The notes under the pieces are model-generated. The model was not told where the DNA came from and searched no databases. It worked only from the letters and a program-made list of their open reading frames with translations. Position numbers and translations under genes: made by a program. From NCBI RefSeq assembly GCF_000959365.1, contig NZ_CP009555.1:2604001-2668000 (forward strand): a DNA stretch of 64,000 nucleotides, written 5' to 3'. This document shows, in pieces, positions 8,671 to 18,702 of this stretch. The DNA comes from Burkholderia oklahomensis C6786 (GTDB lineage: Bacteria > Pseudomonadota > Gammaproteobacteria > Burkholderiales > Burkholderiaceae). Positions within the stretch are counted from its first letter, which is position 1. Each line of letters begins with the position of its first letter.

Positions 8671-9168
8671 TTCGCGTTCGTCACGGTTTTGGCGTGTGGC
8701 GGCTCGTCGATCATGAGCCGCTGCGCGCGTATCGCGTGAACGCGGCTGCCAGGAGCCGCCGCGTTCGCAAGACGACGAGCGACAGGTCGTTCGCCTGACG
8801 TCAGGGCAGCCGCGCATGCCATTGTGCCGGGATGCGCGGCCCGGCGAGCATTGCGATCGCGCTGAGGGGCAAGCGCGTGGGGCCGCGGTGCGCGCCGTGC
8901 GATGCGTGCGAGGGTTGCGCGCAGGCGTGCGAGACGAGCGCGCAGGCAGGGCAGCCGTCGCGCGGACGTTTCGGAGCCCGATCGACAGCGGGGCGAATGT
9001 GGGCCGGTCGTCGTCAAAAATAAAAGGGGCGACGCGTTCGCGCATCGGTGCGCCGCGCGGAGTCGGGCCTTCGACGCATGGGCGAGGGCGGCTCGCGTGC
9101 GACGCGCAGCGACAGTTGCCGTCGCCTAAGTGCGGACACGATCCGCATCGCTATTTCTCGGATGGCCC
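8671..9168. other. Intergenic region with two hairpins
   Basis: About 500 bp without a supported gene. After the PraB-like gene come a 7-bp stem (GCGGCTC 8699-8705 with GAGCCGC 8715-8721) and a 9-bp stem (GAACGCGGC 8738-8746 with GCCGCGTTC 8758-8766). Neither has a U-run, so they may stabilise the 3' end or assist Rho-dependent termination. The rest is GC-rich without a recognisable promoter. Confidence 0.4.
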
Positions 9169-10188
9169 ATGCCTGACAATCATAATCATCGTGTCGACGC
9201 CCAAGGCCTGTCGCTCGGCAGCTTGCGCACGGCAGCATGGCTTCGGCATCTCCTCGATCACGCGGAGCGTTTTGCGTCCGCGGCGGCGGCGAGCCGCGAA
9301 GCGCACATCGCGACCGCCGCGTACAACACACTCGCGCGATCGAATGCAAGCGCACGGCGCGGCCCGACGGCGGACGACGATCTCCTGAACGAACTGCTCG
9401 CGGCACTGCAAGGCGACGGCGCATCGGCCGACACGTCGCGCGCGGCCGCATATGGCGCGTTTGCGCGTACCCCGACGAAACGACTGCTTGCGATCGTCGA
9501 TCGTTATCTACCTGGTTCGAAAGCCGTGTTCGATGGGGCGTACGGCATTGCGAACGCGTGCGGCTTCGACGATCCGGAAACCGGCTGGGCCGCGCTCGAA
9601 TCGATCGAGTTCGGCATCGGGCACGCGCTCGCGACGGACAGCGACGTCGCGGAAGACGCGATGCGCGGTCCGGTTCGCTTCGACGGACCGGCGGCGGGCC
9701 GCGTCATCGACCGGGCGATCGGATGCGCGTGGCGGGCGGACGAAAAGCACATCGACGCCATGACCGCGCTCGCGGCGTTTTCGGCGACGCTCGCGACGAA
9801 CGCGCCGATCACGCTCGCCGCATACGGCGGCGAGCACAACGGCGTCGCGGCCGCGATTCGGCGCGAGCGCCGGGATCTCGCGTCGACGGAAGGACTGTGC
9901 GCCGCGCTCGCCGTCTGCCGGCTCGAATGGCTGACCGGCGCCGGAAGCTTCTGGGCGTATTACCTGCTCGCAGGCGTGATGATCGCGGCGCCCGACGTCG
10001 TGGCCGCGATGGCCGGGCGCTTTCATGGAGACGCGTTGAACGCGTGGCTCGACATGATCCTCGCATCGCCCGCGCGCAGCGGGATCGGCGGCGCCGGCGA
10101 GGCCGTGTTGGGGCGGCTGGCTGCGTCGATGAGCTTCACGTCGCGGCGCAATCCCATCGTTCACACGAAGCGCAGGTCGATGCGCTGA
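9169..10188 (+). CDS. Hypothetical protein, unrecognised family
   Basis: Predicted 339-aa soluble protein, alanine-rich and helical, without signal peptide or clear membrane segment. No known family is recognised. Notable stretches are FDGAYGIANACGFDDPETGWAAL in the middle and TGAGSFWAYYLLAGVMIAAPDVVAAMAG near the C-terminus. The start MPDNHN is chosen over an upstream alternative at 9130; neither has a convincing ribosome binding site. It is flanked by a gap upstream and a convergent oxidoreductase gene 39 bp downstream, so it is probably monocistronic. Codon use is the GC-rich host style. Confidence 0.6.
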   Translation: MPDNHNHRVDAQGLSLGSLRTAAWLRHLLDHAERFASAAAASREAHIATAAYNTLARSNASARRGPTADDDLLNELLAALQGDGASADTSRAAAYGAFARTPTKRLLAIVDRYLPGSKAVFDGAYGIANACGFDDPETGWAALESIEFGIGHALATDSDVAEDAMRGPVRFDGPAAGRVIDRAIGCAWRADEKHIDAMTALAAFSATLATNAPITLAAYGGEHNGVAAAIRRERRDLASTEGLCAALAVCRLEWLTGAGSFWAYYLLAGVMIAAPDVVAAMAGRFHGDALNAWLDMILASPARSGIGGAGEAVLGRLAASMSFTSRRNPIVHTKRRSMR

Positions 10189-10227
10189 GCACCGAGCCGG
10201 CTCGACAGCCGGCTCGCGCCGATCGGC

Positions 10228-11235
10228 TCAGATCGACAGGCAGAGCTTGCCGAAGTGCTTGCCCGCGGCCTGATGGCGGAACGCGTCGGCGATCTCGTCG
10301 AGCGCGAACGTGCGATCGATCACCGGCCTGATGCCGGTCGCTTCGATCGCGCGCACCATGTCGATCTGGTGCCGGCGGCTGCCGACGATGAGACCTTGCA
10401 GATTCTGTTGGCGCGTCATCAGCGTGTTGGTCGGCACCGGCCCCGCGATGCCCGTCAGCACGCCGATCAGCGCGATATGGCCGCCGATCCGGCACGCCTG
10501 GATCGATTGCGGCAACGTGTCGGGGCCGCCCACTTCGATCACGTGATCGACGCCGCGTCCGTTCGTCTGCTCGAGGACCTTCGCGGCCCAATTCGCATCG
10601 CGCCGATAGTTGACGACGTGGTCGGCGCCGAGCGCGCGGGCGCGTTCCAGCTTCTCGTCCGACGACGACGTGACGATCACGGTCGCGCCCATTCGTTTTG
10701 CGAACTGCAGCGCGAAGATCGACACGCCGCCCGTGCCGAGCACGAGCACGCTGTCGCCCGCCTTGAGGTTGCCGTCGACGACGAGCGCGCGCCATGCGGT
10801 GAGGCCGGCCGTCGTCAGCGTCGCGGCTTCCGCATGCGTGTAGCCTTTCGGCGCGTGCGTGAACCAATGCGCGGGCCGCACGACCGATTCGCGCGCGTAG
10901 CCGTCGACGCCGTCGCCCGGCACCGTCGCGAAGTCCGCCGCGGTCGGGCCGCCGTCGAGCCATTGCGGGAAGAAGGTCGACACGACCGCGTCGCCGATCG
11001 CGTACTCCGTGATGCCTTCGCCGATCGCTTCGACGACGCCCGCGCCGTCCGACATCGGAATGCGTCTGTCGGCGGCGTTCATCCTGCCCGTGACGACGCC
11101 GAGGTCGTGATAGTTGAGCGAGCTTGCGTGGACGCGTACGCGGATCTCGCCCGCGGCGGGCGCGCCGGGATCGGCGAGCGTCGCGCGTTCGAGCTGTTCG
11201 AGGCCTGCGGGCTGGCGCAGCATGATGGCTTTCAT
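10228..11235 (-). CDS. Zinc-independent alcohol dehydrogenase-like oxidoreductase (MDR superfamily)
   Basis: 335-aa NAD(P)-dependent oxidoreductase of the medium-chain dehydrogenase/reductase superfamily. The N-terminal GroES-like domain (LNYHDLGVVTGRM, PMSDGAGVVEAIGEG) lacks the Cys and the GHE motif that hold the catalytic zinc, so it is closer to quinone-oxidoreductase-like members than to true zinc alcohol dehydrogenases. The Rossmann motif GTGGVSIFALQFAKRMGA sits near residue 165. The start MKAIML is the conserved opening of the family. It is divergent from an HxlR regulator, a common pairing for oxidoreductases that detoxify electrophiles. Confidence 0.9.
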   Translation of the reverse strand: MKAIMLRQPAGLEQLERATLADPGAPAAGEIRVRVHASSLNYHDLGVVTGRMNAADRRIPMSDGAGVVEAIGEGITEYAIGDAVVSTFFPQWLDGGPTAADFATVPGDGVDGYARESVVRPAHWFTHAPKGYTHAEAATLTTAGLTAWRALVVDGNLKAGDSVLVLGTGGVSIFALQFAKRMGATVIVTSSSDEKLERARALGADHVVNYRRDANWAAKVLEQTNGRGVDHVIEVGGPDTLPQSIQACRIGGHIALIGVLTGIAGPVPTNTLMTRQQNLQGLIVGSRRHQIDMVRAIEATGIRPVIDRTFALDEIADAFRHQAAGKHFGKLCLSI

Positions 11236-11488
11236 TGATTCGACTCCTGTAAATGGTGAGCGCCCGAAGCGCGGTGCGCGATCGATGCGTTCGTGAGTGG
11301 CCGGCCCAGGACCGGCGCGCGGTGTGTCGTTGGCGTGCCGCACGCAAGTGCAGGTGGATCGCACTGGGTGAAGCTGGCCGCGTCGGCCGACGAGCAAACG
11401 GCGAATGGATGAATTGTCCGGACGTACTTCGTTCGATGCAAGAACGTACAATTAACGCTGGTACTATCAATTATGTGGGTGTGTGGCG

Positions 11489-11914
11489 ATGCGACCGAAA
11501 CGTTTCGACAGCAAGAGCGGATGCTCCGTCGAGGTGACCCTTTCCGTAATCGGCGGATTGTGGAAGCCGGTGATTCTGTTTCATTTGCTGCGGGAGAAGA
11601 AGCGTTTCATGGAGCTCACGCGGCTGATGCCGAACACGACGCAGCGGATGCTGACGCTGCAACTGCGCGAGCTCGAGGCGGACGGGATCGTCGCGCGCCA
11701 CGTCTATCCGCAGGTGCCGCCGAAGGTCGAGTACGAATTGACGCCGTTCGGCAAGACGCTCGCTCCCGTGCTGATCAGCTTGCGGGAATGGGGCGATGCG
11801 TATCGGACGCATCAATCGGGTGCCAACTCCGCCGAGACGATTTGCGACGGGCCGGCGTGCGACGCACCGACGCAGTCGAAGAAACGCGCAGCCGCCGCGA
11901 GGAAGCTCGCGTAG
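11489..11914 (+). CDS. HxlR family transcriptional regulator
   Basis: 141-aa winged-helix regulator with the HxlR core CSVEVTLSVIGGLWKPVILFHLL and FMELTRLMPNTTQRMLTLQLRELEADGIVARHVY, ending the wing in VPPKVEYELTPFG. The family's conserved N-terminal Cys is present. ATG 11489 is chosen; a GTG two codons upstream is possible. The spacer to the divergent oxidoreductase contains three GTAC tetramers (around 11424, 11446 and 11460) that may mark operator half-sites. Regulation of the oxidoreductase is likely but inferred. Confidence 0.88.
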   Translation: MRPKRFDSKSGCSVEVTLSVIGGLWKPVILFHLLREKKRFMELTRLMPNTTQRMLTLQLRELEADGIVARHVYPQVPPKVEYELTPFGKTLAPVLISLREWGDAYRTHQSGANSAETICDGPACDAPTQSKKRAAAARKLA

Positions 11915-13002
11915 CGCACCGATGTCGGCGGATCGGTCGAGCGCGCGTGCGCCGAAGTCGATTCGCAAATCGTTGGGCCCGTCCATATCGGGTGGCCGGC
12001 GATGTTCGCGCGGTGTTCGTGTGTTTCGCTGTCCTGACGGCGGACATGTGCGACGCCGCTTCTTGGCAGGCAGACCTTCCTCTTCCAATTCACGCACGAC
12101 GAGCGACGCCCGACCGGCATGTCGCGTGTGCTTCCTCGCGGCTCGCAATGCGAGCCACGTCCGTCTTCGTTATTTTCAATCGTGTCGTCGGATCGCCGGG
12201 TGATGCGCGATGCTCGACGTCGATGAAGATGTCCGTTTCGTGAACGGCATCGAATTCGTTCGATCTTTCTTGCGCTGCCTCATGATGAAAGTGAAGGGAA
12301 ATATCGAGTCGTCATTTTTCATTCATTTAAATATGAATTTTCATAAATTCTTGTGGAATATTTTGTTTGCCATGTGGATTTGGAATTTCAATATGAAAGG
12401 TAATGGAGGCTGTCGTCGATCGGATGACCGAGGACGCACGATCGCGCGGACGCCGCCGTGCTTGCGGACGTGCCGTCGGCATCAGGATCCGCGGGGGGGC
12501 GGGGTTGTGCGGGAAAGATGCCTGCGCATGCGGATACGCCGTTCTCCTTGCGAAATGGTGTATGGATGGGCTTTTCGTCGTCCGCTGCACTTTGCTATCA
12601 CTAGGCGGTTTGCGCGGCGGGGCGATGATCTCCGGCTGCTTCGGCTTGCCTGCCCACGGCTCGCGTGGGCGCGCGGAAGGCAGGTTTTCGCAGGTCTATC
12701 AATAGAATTTTTTATTGAATTTTCATTGGATTTTTCTGGAAATGATGTATTTGGAGAATAAAGATGTGTTTTGATGGTAAATGTAACGTGATGGAGTGTG
12801 GTGTTACGTTACGGCGCGCGTAACGAGAGGAAGGATAGGCGTCAACTATGCCGCTCGCGCGACGTATCGAGCAATTAAATTCGTTGTGGATTTGCTTTCT
12901 TGAAAAAACGGTGCGCGATCGGTCCGGTGCGCATGCTGGCATGTTCCGTGCGATGACCTCCGCGCCGTATCGACGGCAGTACCTATCCACACGAGGTCAC
13001 AT
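11915..13002. other. Long gene-poor gap with AT-rich islands
   Basis: About 1.1 kb without a convincing gene. Two islands (about 12240-12400 and 12700-12850) are far more AT-rich than anything around them. Near 12783-12812 there is an inverted repeat GTAACGT...ACGTTAC with 16 bases between arms, and another GTAACG follows at about 12830. This end probably holds the promoter of the repeat protein. An open frame at 12210-12761 has no ribosome binding site and mixed composition, and I do not accept it. Confidence 0.45.
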
Positions 13003-14469
13003 ATGAAACAGAACTTCAAGTTGACGAGCATTGCACTGTCCGCAGCAGTCGCGTTTGGGGTCGCGGCTGCGACGCCGGCCGTCGCAGGTGGGCTGAACGC
13101 CCTTCCGGTCTCTGCGTCGGTCGGCGATGTCGGCGGCGCTGGCTCGGGCAGCACTGCATTGGCGCTTGCCGCTGGTGCGCAGCAGGGGGCGATCCACGCC
13201 AGCGCGCTCGGCTCGGCCGACGCATCGGTCGGCGCCGGCGCGCTCGACAACGTGGCAGGCACGCTCGCGAACGCGGTGAGCCATAACCCCGTTCAGGGGG
13301 TTGTGAACAATGCTGTCGGTACGCTGGCGAATCTCGCCAGCAATAATCCGTTGCCGGGCGCGTTGAACAACGCCGTCGGCACGCTTCAAAGCACGGTAGC
13401 CAACAATCCGCTGCCGGGCGCGCTGAATAACGCAGTGGGTACGCTGCAAAACGCGGTGGGCAACAACCCGCTGTCCGGCGTCGCGAACAACGCCGTGGGC
13501 ACGCTGACGAATCTGGCGAGCAATAACCCGCTGCCGGGCGCGCTGAACAATGCCGTGGGCACGCTGACGAGTCTCGCGAGCAACAACCCGCTCGCAGGCG
13601 CAGTCGGCGGCCTGGGCAACACGCTGCCTGCCGCTCTCGGCAACTCGGCCGGCGCATTGGCGGGCGCGGCGAGCAATGTCACTGGCGCATTGGCGGGGGC
13701 TGCCAGCAACGTGACGGGCGCGCTGGCAGGCGCGGGCAGCAACGTGGCCGGCGCGCTTGCGGGCGCCGCAAGCAGCAATCCGCTGCCGGGCGTCGTGAAC
13801 AACGTCGCCGGCACGCTCGCGAACGCGATCGGCGGCAATCCGATCGCGCCGATCACGAGCGTCGTGAGCAGCCTGACGAACGCGCTGCCTGTCGCCAACC
13901 CGACGGGCGTATTGACGGGTGCCGCGAACAACGTCGCGGGCACGCTCGCGCGCGTGGCGAACGGCAATCCGGTGACGGGCGCGGTCAGCGGTCTCGTGGG
14001 CGCGCTGCCCGTCAGCAATCCGGCCGGCGCGCTGACGAGCGCAGCGAACAACGTGGCAGGCGCGATCGCGACCGTCGCAGGCAGCAATCCGGCTGCGGCT
14101 GTCGGCGGCACGGTCGGCGGCGTCGCAGGCGCGCTGACGGGGGCGGCAGGCACCGGCGTCGCAGCGGGCTCGCAGCTCGGAAGCGTCGGCTCCGCGCTGA
14201 TGGGTTCGGGCGCGACCTCGGCCGGGAAGGTGTTGACGTCGGGCGGCAACGCGTTCGGCGGCGCGGCGGCCGCAACCGGCTCGCTGCTGTCGACGGGCGC
14301 CGTTGCCGCGAGCACGGTCGTCAACTCGGTGGGCTCGTCGGTCGGTGCGGTGGTGGCGTCGCTGCCGAACCTGACGGTCTCGTCGTCGAAGTCGGCGGCT
14401 CCGGCGTCGAATCCGCTCGCTCCGGTCACGTCGGCGATCGCGACGCTCGCCGGCGCGCTGCCGAAGTAA
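13003..14469 (+). CDS. Secreted repeat protein, Ala/Gly/Asn-rich
   Basis: 488-aa exported protein of unknown function. A signal peptide (MKQNFKLTSIALSAAV, cleavage near AVAGG at about residue 28) precedes a mature protein made almost only of Ala, Gly, Asn, Val, Leu, Ser and Thr. Residues about 87-200 contain 20-residue repeats of the form GTL-x(3)-ASNNPLPGALNNAV. Residues about 205-260 switch to 11-12-residue repeats GALAGAASNVT, and weaker copies (SNPAGALTSAANNVAG) continue to the end. The spacing suggests a solenoid or amphipathic repeat, and the absence of Cys, Trp and charged residues suggests a surface or matrix protein. It has no known domain and no obvious partner. The AT-rich gap upstream and a hairpin downstream suggest a single-gene unit. 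Confidence 0.8.
   Translation: MKQNFKLTSIALSAAVAFGVAAATPAVAGGLNALPVSASVGDVGGAGSGSTALALAAGAQQGAIHASALGSADASVGAGALDNVAGTLANAVSHNPVQGVVNNAVGTLANLASNNPLPGALNNAVGTLQSTVANNPLPGALNNAVGTLQNAVGNNPLSGVANNAVGTLTNLASNNPLPGALNNAVGTLTSLASNNPLAGAVGGLGNTLPAALGNSAGALAGAASNVTGALAGAASNVTGALAGAGSNVAGALAGAASSNPLPGVVNNVAGTLANAIGGNPIAPITSVVSSLTNALPVANPTGVLTGAANNVAGTLARVANGNPVTGAVSGLVGALPVSNPAGALTSAANNVAGAIATVAGSNPAAAVGGTVGGVAGALTGAAGTGVAAGSQLGSVGSALMGSGATSAGKVLTSGGNAFGGAAAATGSLLSTGAVAASTVVNSVGSSVGAVVASLPNLTVSSSKSAAPASNPLAPVTSAIATLAGALPK
13261..13610 (+). repeat. 60-bp tandem repeats inside the repeat protein gene
   Basis: Five full and one partial imperfect copies of a 60-bp unit, one after another from 13261, each beginning ACGCTC/ACGCTG/ACGCTT and encoding 20 residues with the core NNPLPGALNNAVGTL. 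Copies differ by silent and conservative changes. The unit keeps the reading frame, so copy number could vary without breaking the gene. Confidence 0.85.
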
Positions 14470-14477
14470 TGCGGCGC

Positions 14478-14508
14478 GGCGCGTCCCGACGATGCTGCGG
14501 GACGCGCC
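14478..14508. terminator. Hairpin after repeat protein gene
   Basis: 11-bp perfect stem GGCGCGTCCCG / CGGGACGCGCC around a 9-base loop, starting 8 bases after the stop codon. It has no U-tract, so it is a terminator-like or 3'-stabilising structure. Confidence 0.5.
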
Positions 14509-14548
14509 TATAGTAACTAGCCGGAAGCAATTGACCGGAACACGGAGC

Positions 14549-14578
14549 AGGCGGCATGGCGGCGACGCCATGCCGCCT
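14549..14578. terminator. Second strong hairpin, probable terminator
   Basis: 12-bp perfect stem AGGCGGCATGGC / GCCATGCCGCCT with a 6-base loop, followed by TGTCGTTT. It could stop residual transcription from the repeat protein gene before groES. Confidence 0.5.
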
Positions 14579-14939
14579 TGTCGTTTCGGCTCGGGATTTG
14601 TCGTCCGAGCCACGGGCTGGGCAAGGGCGGCGGCGCGCCGGCATCCGTCCGGCGGCATCGGTGGAGCCGCGGGTCGGGCAGGCGGATCGGCTTGGACGTA
14701 AGGATTATGTATGCGATGATCGTGCGTTCGGCGCCGATCGAGTCAACGGGGGCAAATCCGCCTCGGATCCGTCCCGACGATGCGCGCGGCGGCTCGCGCC
14801 GCATTTCGCCCCAATGGTGGGTTTCGCTTCAAGTTATTGTTTCGATTGAGATTTTTTCGCGATCCGACGGCGCACCTCCGGCTATTTCCCCCGGATTTCC
14901 CCGCGCCGAAATTTTGCTGAATCGCTGGCGATTCCACTT

Positions 14940-14969
14940 CTTGAATTTGTCAAAACCCGTCCATATAAT
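14940..14969 (+). promoter_or_regulatory. groESL promoter (sigma-70 with overlapping heat-shock sigma-32 match)
   Basis: TTGAAT (14941-14946), 17-bp spacer, TATAAT (14964-14969) is a near-consensus sigma-70 promoter. The same DNA reads CTTGAAT, then CCGTCCATATA, a fair sigma-32 match. The -10 box runs into the CIRCE operator, so HrcA bound there would block polymerase. Confidence 0.75.
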
Positions 14970-14995
14970 TAGCACTCGCTGCACGAGAGTGCTAA
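14969..14995. promoter_or_regulatory. CIRCE operator (HrcA binding site)
   Basis: Exact consensus TTAGCACTC-N9-GAGTGCTAA. This is the binding site of the heat-shock repressor HrcA, which controls groESL in many bacteria. It lies 75 bp upstream of groES and overlaps the -10 region. Confidence 0.97.
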
Positions 14996-15070
14996 CAATT
15001 CCTGCCGGTCGGCGAGCCGTCCGGCAGTTTCCCTCAGCGTTCTTCAGTCTCAATCAAGAGAGGAGTGAAT

Positions 15071-15364
15071 ATGAATCTTCGTCCGTTGCACGATCGCGTG
15101 ATCGTCAAGCGCCTGGATCAGGAAACCAAGACCGCCTCGGGCATCGTCATTCCCGACGCAGCCGCTGAGAAGCCGGATCAAGGTGAAGTTCTGGCCATCG
15201 GTCCGGGCAAGCGCGATGACAAGGGCGCTCCGATCGCTCTCGACGTGAAGGTCGGCGATCGCGTGCTGTTCGGCAAATACGCAGGCCAAACCGTCAAGGT
15301 CGACGGCCAGGAACTGCTCGTGATGCGCGAAGAAGACATCATGGCCGTGGTCAACGCTCAGTAA
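15071..15364 (+). CDS. GroES co-chaperonin
   Basis: 97-aa heptameric lid of the GroEL folding chamber, cytoplasmic. It opens [15 protein letters not shown], has the mobile loop [18 protein letters not shown] that contacts GroEL, and the [15 protein letters not shown] roof loop. Length matches the family. ATG 15071 follows GAGAGGAG; a GTG two codons upstream is less likely. It lies in an operon with groEL, 47 bp apart, behind a CIRCE site and a promoter with a sigma-32 match, so control by HrcA and heat shock is expected. Confidence 0.98.
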   Translation: MNLRPLHDRVIVKRLDQETKTASGIVIPDAAAEKPDQGEVLAIGPGKRDDKGAPIALDVKVGDRVLFGKYAGQTVKVDGQELLVMREEDIMAVVNAQ

Positions 15365-15408
15365 GCGTTCGCCAACGGATCACATTCTCAAAGATCTCAA
15401 GGAGTTAG

Positions 15409-17052
<1,644 letters not shown>

Positions 17053-17101
17053 TTGGCGTAGCGCCGATTGCATCGAAGGACGCGCGGCGACGCGCGTTCT
17101 C

Positions 17102-17143
17102 CCAAACGAAAACACCCGCAGCGATGCGGGTGTTTTCGTTTGG
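17102..17143. terminator. groESL terminator
   Basis: Perfect 19-bp inverted repeat (17102-17120 with 17125-17143) around the loop GCGA. The outer arms are A-rich on one side and T-rich on the other (CGAAAACACCCGC / GCGGGTGTTTTCG), so it can act as an intrinsic terminator in both directions, between groEL and the convergent thiD-like gene. The remainder of 17144-17354 shows nothing. Confidence 0.9.
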
Positions 17144-17354
17144 AGCCGAAGAAAACCGAACGGCGATCGGACGGCGGCATTGGCCGCCGTCACCGGCGTC
17201 AGGCGGCCGCGCGATGCCGGACGTGTTACCGGACGCCGCTATTGTTGAACGCCTGTTGAACGTTTCGGACGAATCGGCGATCCACGACTGAAATCCGTCC
17301 GGAACGCCGGCGGGCAGCCCGATTGCGGCGGGCTGCGGGCGGCAACGGAGCGGC

Positions 17355-18212
17355 TTACCGCCGAGCGGTCGAGCCCGACTGCGGCAGCGTCGGCGGAGGC
17401 GCGTCGTCTTCATTGCTGCGCGCCCAGAAGAAACGATCCGGCAGATACGCGCCCATCCCGGGCCGAAACGCGTCGCGGGCTGCCTGATACAGATATTCCT
17501 GCGCTTCGCGCACCGCCTCGGGCGGCTCCTGGCCGTTCGCGAGCAGGGCGGCGATCGCCGCGCCGAGCGTGTCGGTGATGCCCATCAAACGATGCGGCGT
17601 GCGTTCCCATAAATCTTGCCGAATCTGGCCTTCTTCGCTGTACAGCGAATTGACGAGGCGGTGCGAGCCCGTCTCGGTCGCCAGGATGTACTCGCAGCCC
17701 TGGCTGAGCAGATGCGCCAGGGCGGCGTCGAGATTCGGCGCCTCGGCGTCGCCGTCCGGCTGCGCGAGCGCGATGAGCGTCGCGTGGTCGGCGACGAGGA
17801 GCGTCGTTTGCGGCGCGAGCAGATCGGCGATCGATTCGCGCAGGTCGTCTGCGGCGAGCACGTGCTCGTCGTCGAGCGTGAAGTCCGGCGCGAGGACGAG
17901 CGGCACGCCGTCGTAATCGGCGACCACTTCGGCGATCGCGCTCACGACTTCCGCCCGCGTCGCGGCGCCGATCTTGAACGCGGCGACGGGCATGTCTTCG
18001 AGCAGCATGCGCGCCTGCGCGGCGACGGTATCCGGATCGAGGCCGGTGACTTCGTCGCAGGTCGCGGAGTCTCGCACGGTGTAGCCCGTCAGCACGGACA
18101 CGCCGTGGCAGCCCATGCTTGCCAGAGTCATCAGGTCGGCTTGCAGGCCGGAGCCGCCCGTCGGATCGGACAGGCCGAAAGTGAGGACGATCGGAGGGGT
18201 GTTGCTGGACAT
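17355..18212 (-). CDS. Hydroxymethylpyrimidine/phosphomethylpyrimidine kinase-like protein
   Basis: 285-aa ribokinase-fold kinase of the ThiD type, acting in thiamine biosynthesis by phosphorylating HMP and HMP-P. The N-terminal signature LSDPTGGSGLQADLMTLASMG (with SDP in place of the usual SDPSGG) and AFKIGA match ThiD. The C-terminal anion-hole motif differs: instead of HGSGC/HGTGC it reads MGITDTLGAAIAALLANG, so the catalytic Cys is absent and an Asp stands in the place used by ribokinase-type GxGD motifs. Activity on HMP is therefore not certain. The start MSSNTPP was chosen over an upstream ATG. It is divergent from rubredoxin. Confidence 0.85.
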   Translation of the reverse strand: MSSNTPPIVLTFGLSDPTGGSGLQADLMTLASMGCHGVSVLTGYTVRDSATCDEVTGLDPDTVAAQARMLLEDMPVAAFKIGAATRAEVVSAIAEVVADYDGVPLVLAPDFTLDDEHVLAADDLRESIADLLAPQTTLLVADHATLIALAQPDGDAEAPNLDAALAHLLSQGCEYILATETGSHRLVNSLYSEEGQIRQDLWERTPHRLMGITDTLGAAIAALLANGQEPPEAVREAQEYLYQAARDAFRPGMGAYLPDRFFWARSNEDDAPPPTLPQSGSTARR

Positions 18213-18433
18213 GGAAATGGGGAAAGAGGAAAAACGGTAAAGCCAGTTGGCGGGATGCACCAGCCGAGTGCGCCCGCGCAGTCAATTATGCGGCGGATTC
18301 CGTCTGTCCGAAGCGTTTTTTTATCGCGTCGCAGCGAGCAAGCGCAACTAGAGGCCGATTGCTAGGCAGTCCGGCGCTGACACGGTACCATCATGGCTCT
18401 CAAATCAACGGACTTTCCTTTACGCGGCTTAAG

Positions 18434-18604
18434 ATGGAATATAAAAGCTGGATGTGCCTGATCTGCGGTTGGATTTACGACGAAGAAGCTGGGTTGCCGG
18501 AGGAGGGCATCGCCCCGGGCACACGCTGGGAAGACGTTCCCATCAATTGGACATGCCCCGAGTGCGGCGCGCGCAAGGAAGATTTCGAGATGGTCCAGAT
18601 CTGA
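18434..18604 (+). CDS. Rubredoxin
   Basis: 56-aa one-iron electron carrier. Two Cys pairs hold the Fe(SCys)4 centre: CLICGWIYDEEAG and CPECGARKEDF, with the conserved aromatic residues (Tyr3, Trp37) and the ...GTRWEDVP loop. Full length. It donates electrons to oxygenases or peroxide reductases; the partner here is unknown. In other beta-proteobacteria this gene precedes twitching-motility chemotaxis genes, and here only one diverged candidate follows. Confidence 0.97.
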   Translation: MEYKSWMCLICGWIYDEEAGLPEEGIAPGTRWEDVPINWTCPECGARKEDFEMVQI

Positions 18605-18702
18605 TCGTCTCGCGTCGGCGGTTCGGCATCGAGCGAACCGGCGGCGTCGGCGCGGCAGCATCGACGGGTTGAGGCGCCGCTTGCGGCGCGGCTTCGTTTC
18701 TG

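Noticed and set aside
12210..12761. Open frame in the AT-rich gap
   Set aside because: It crosses segments of very different composition, has no ribosome binding site and no recognisable domain.
12997..14658. Minus-strand open frame of about 550 codons antisense to the repeat protein
   Set aside because: Its repeats are only the reverse complement of the 60-bp units. The plus-strand frame has a good signal peptide.
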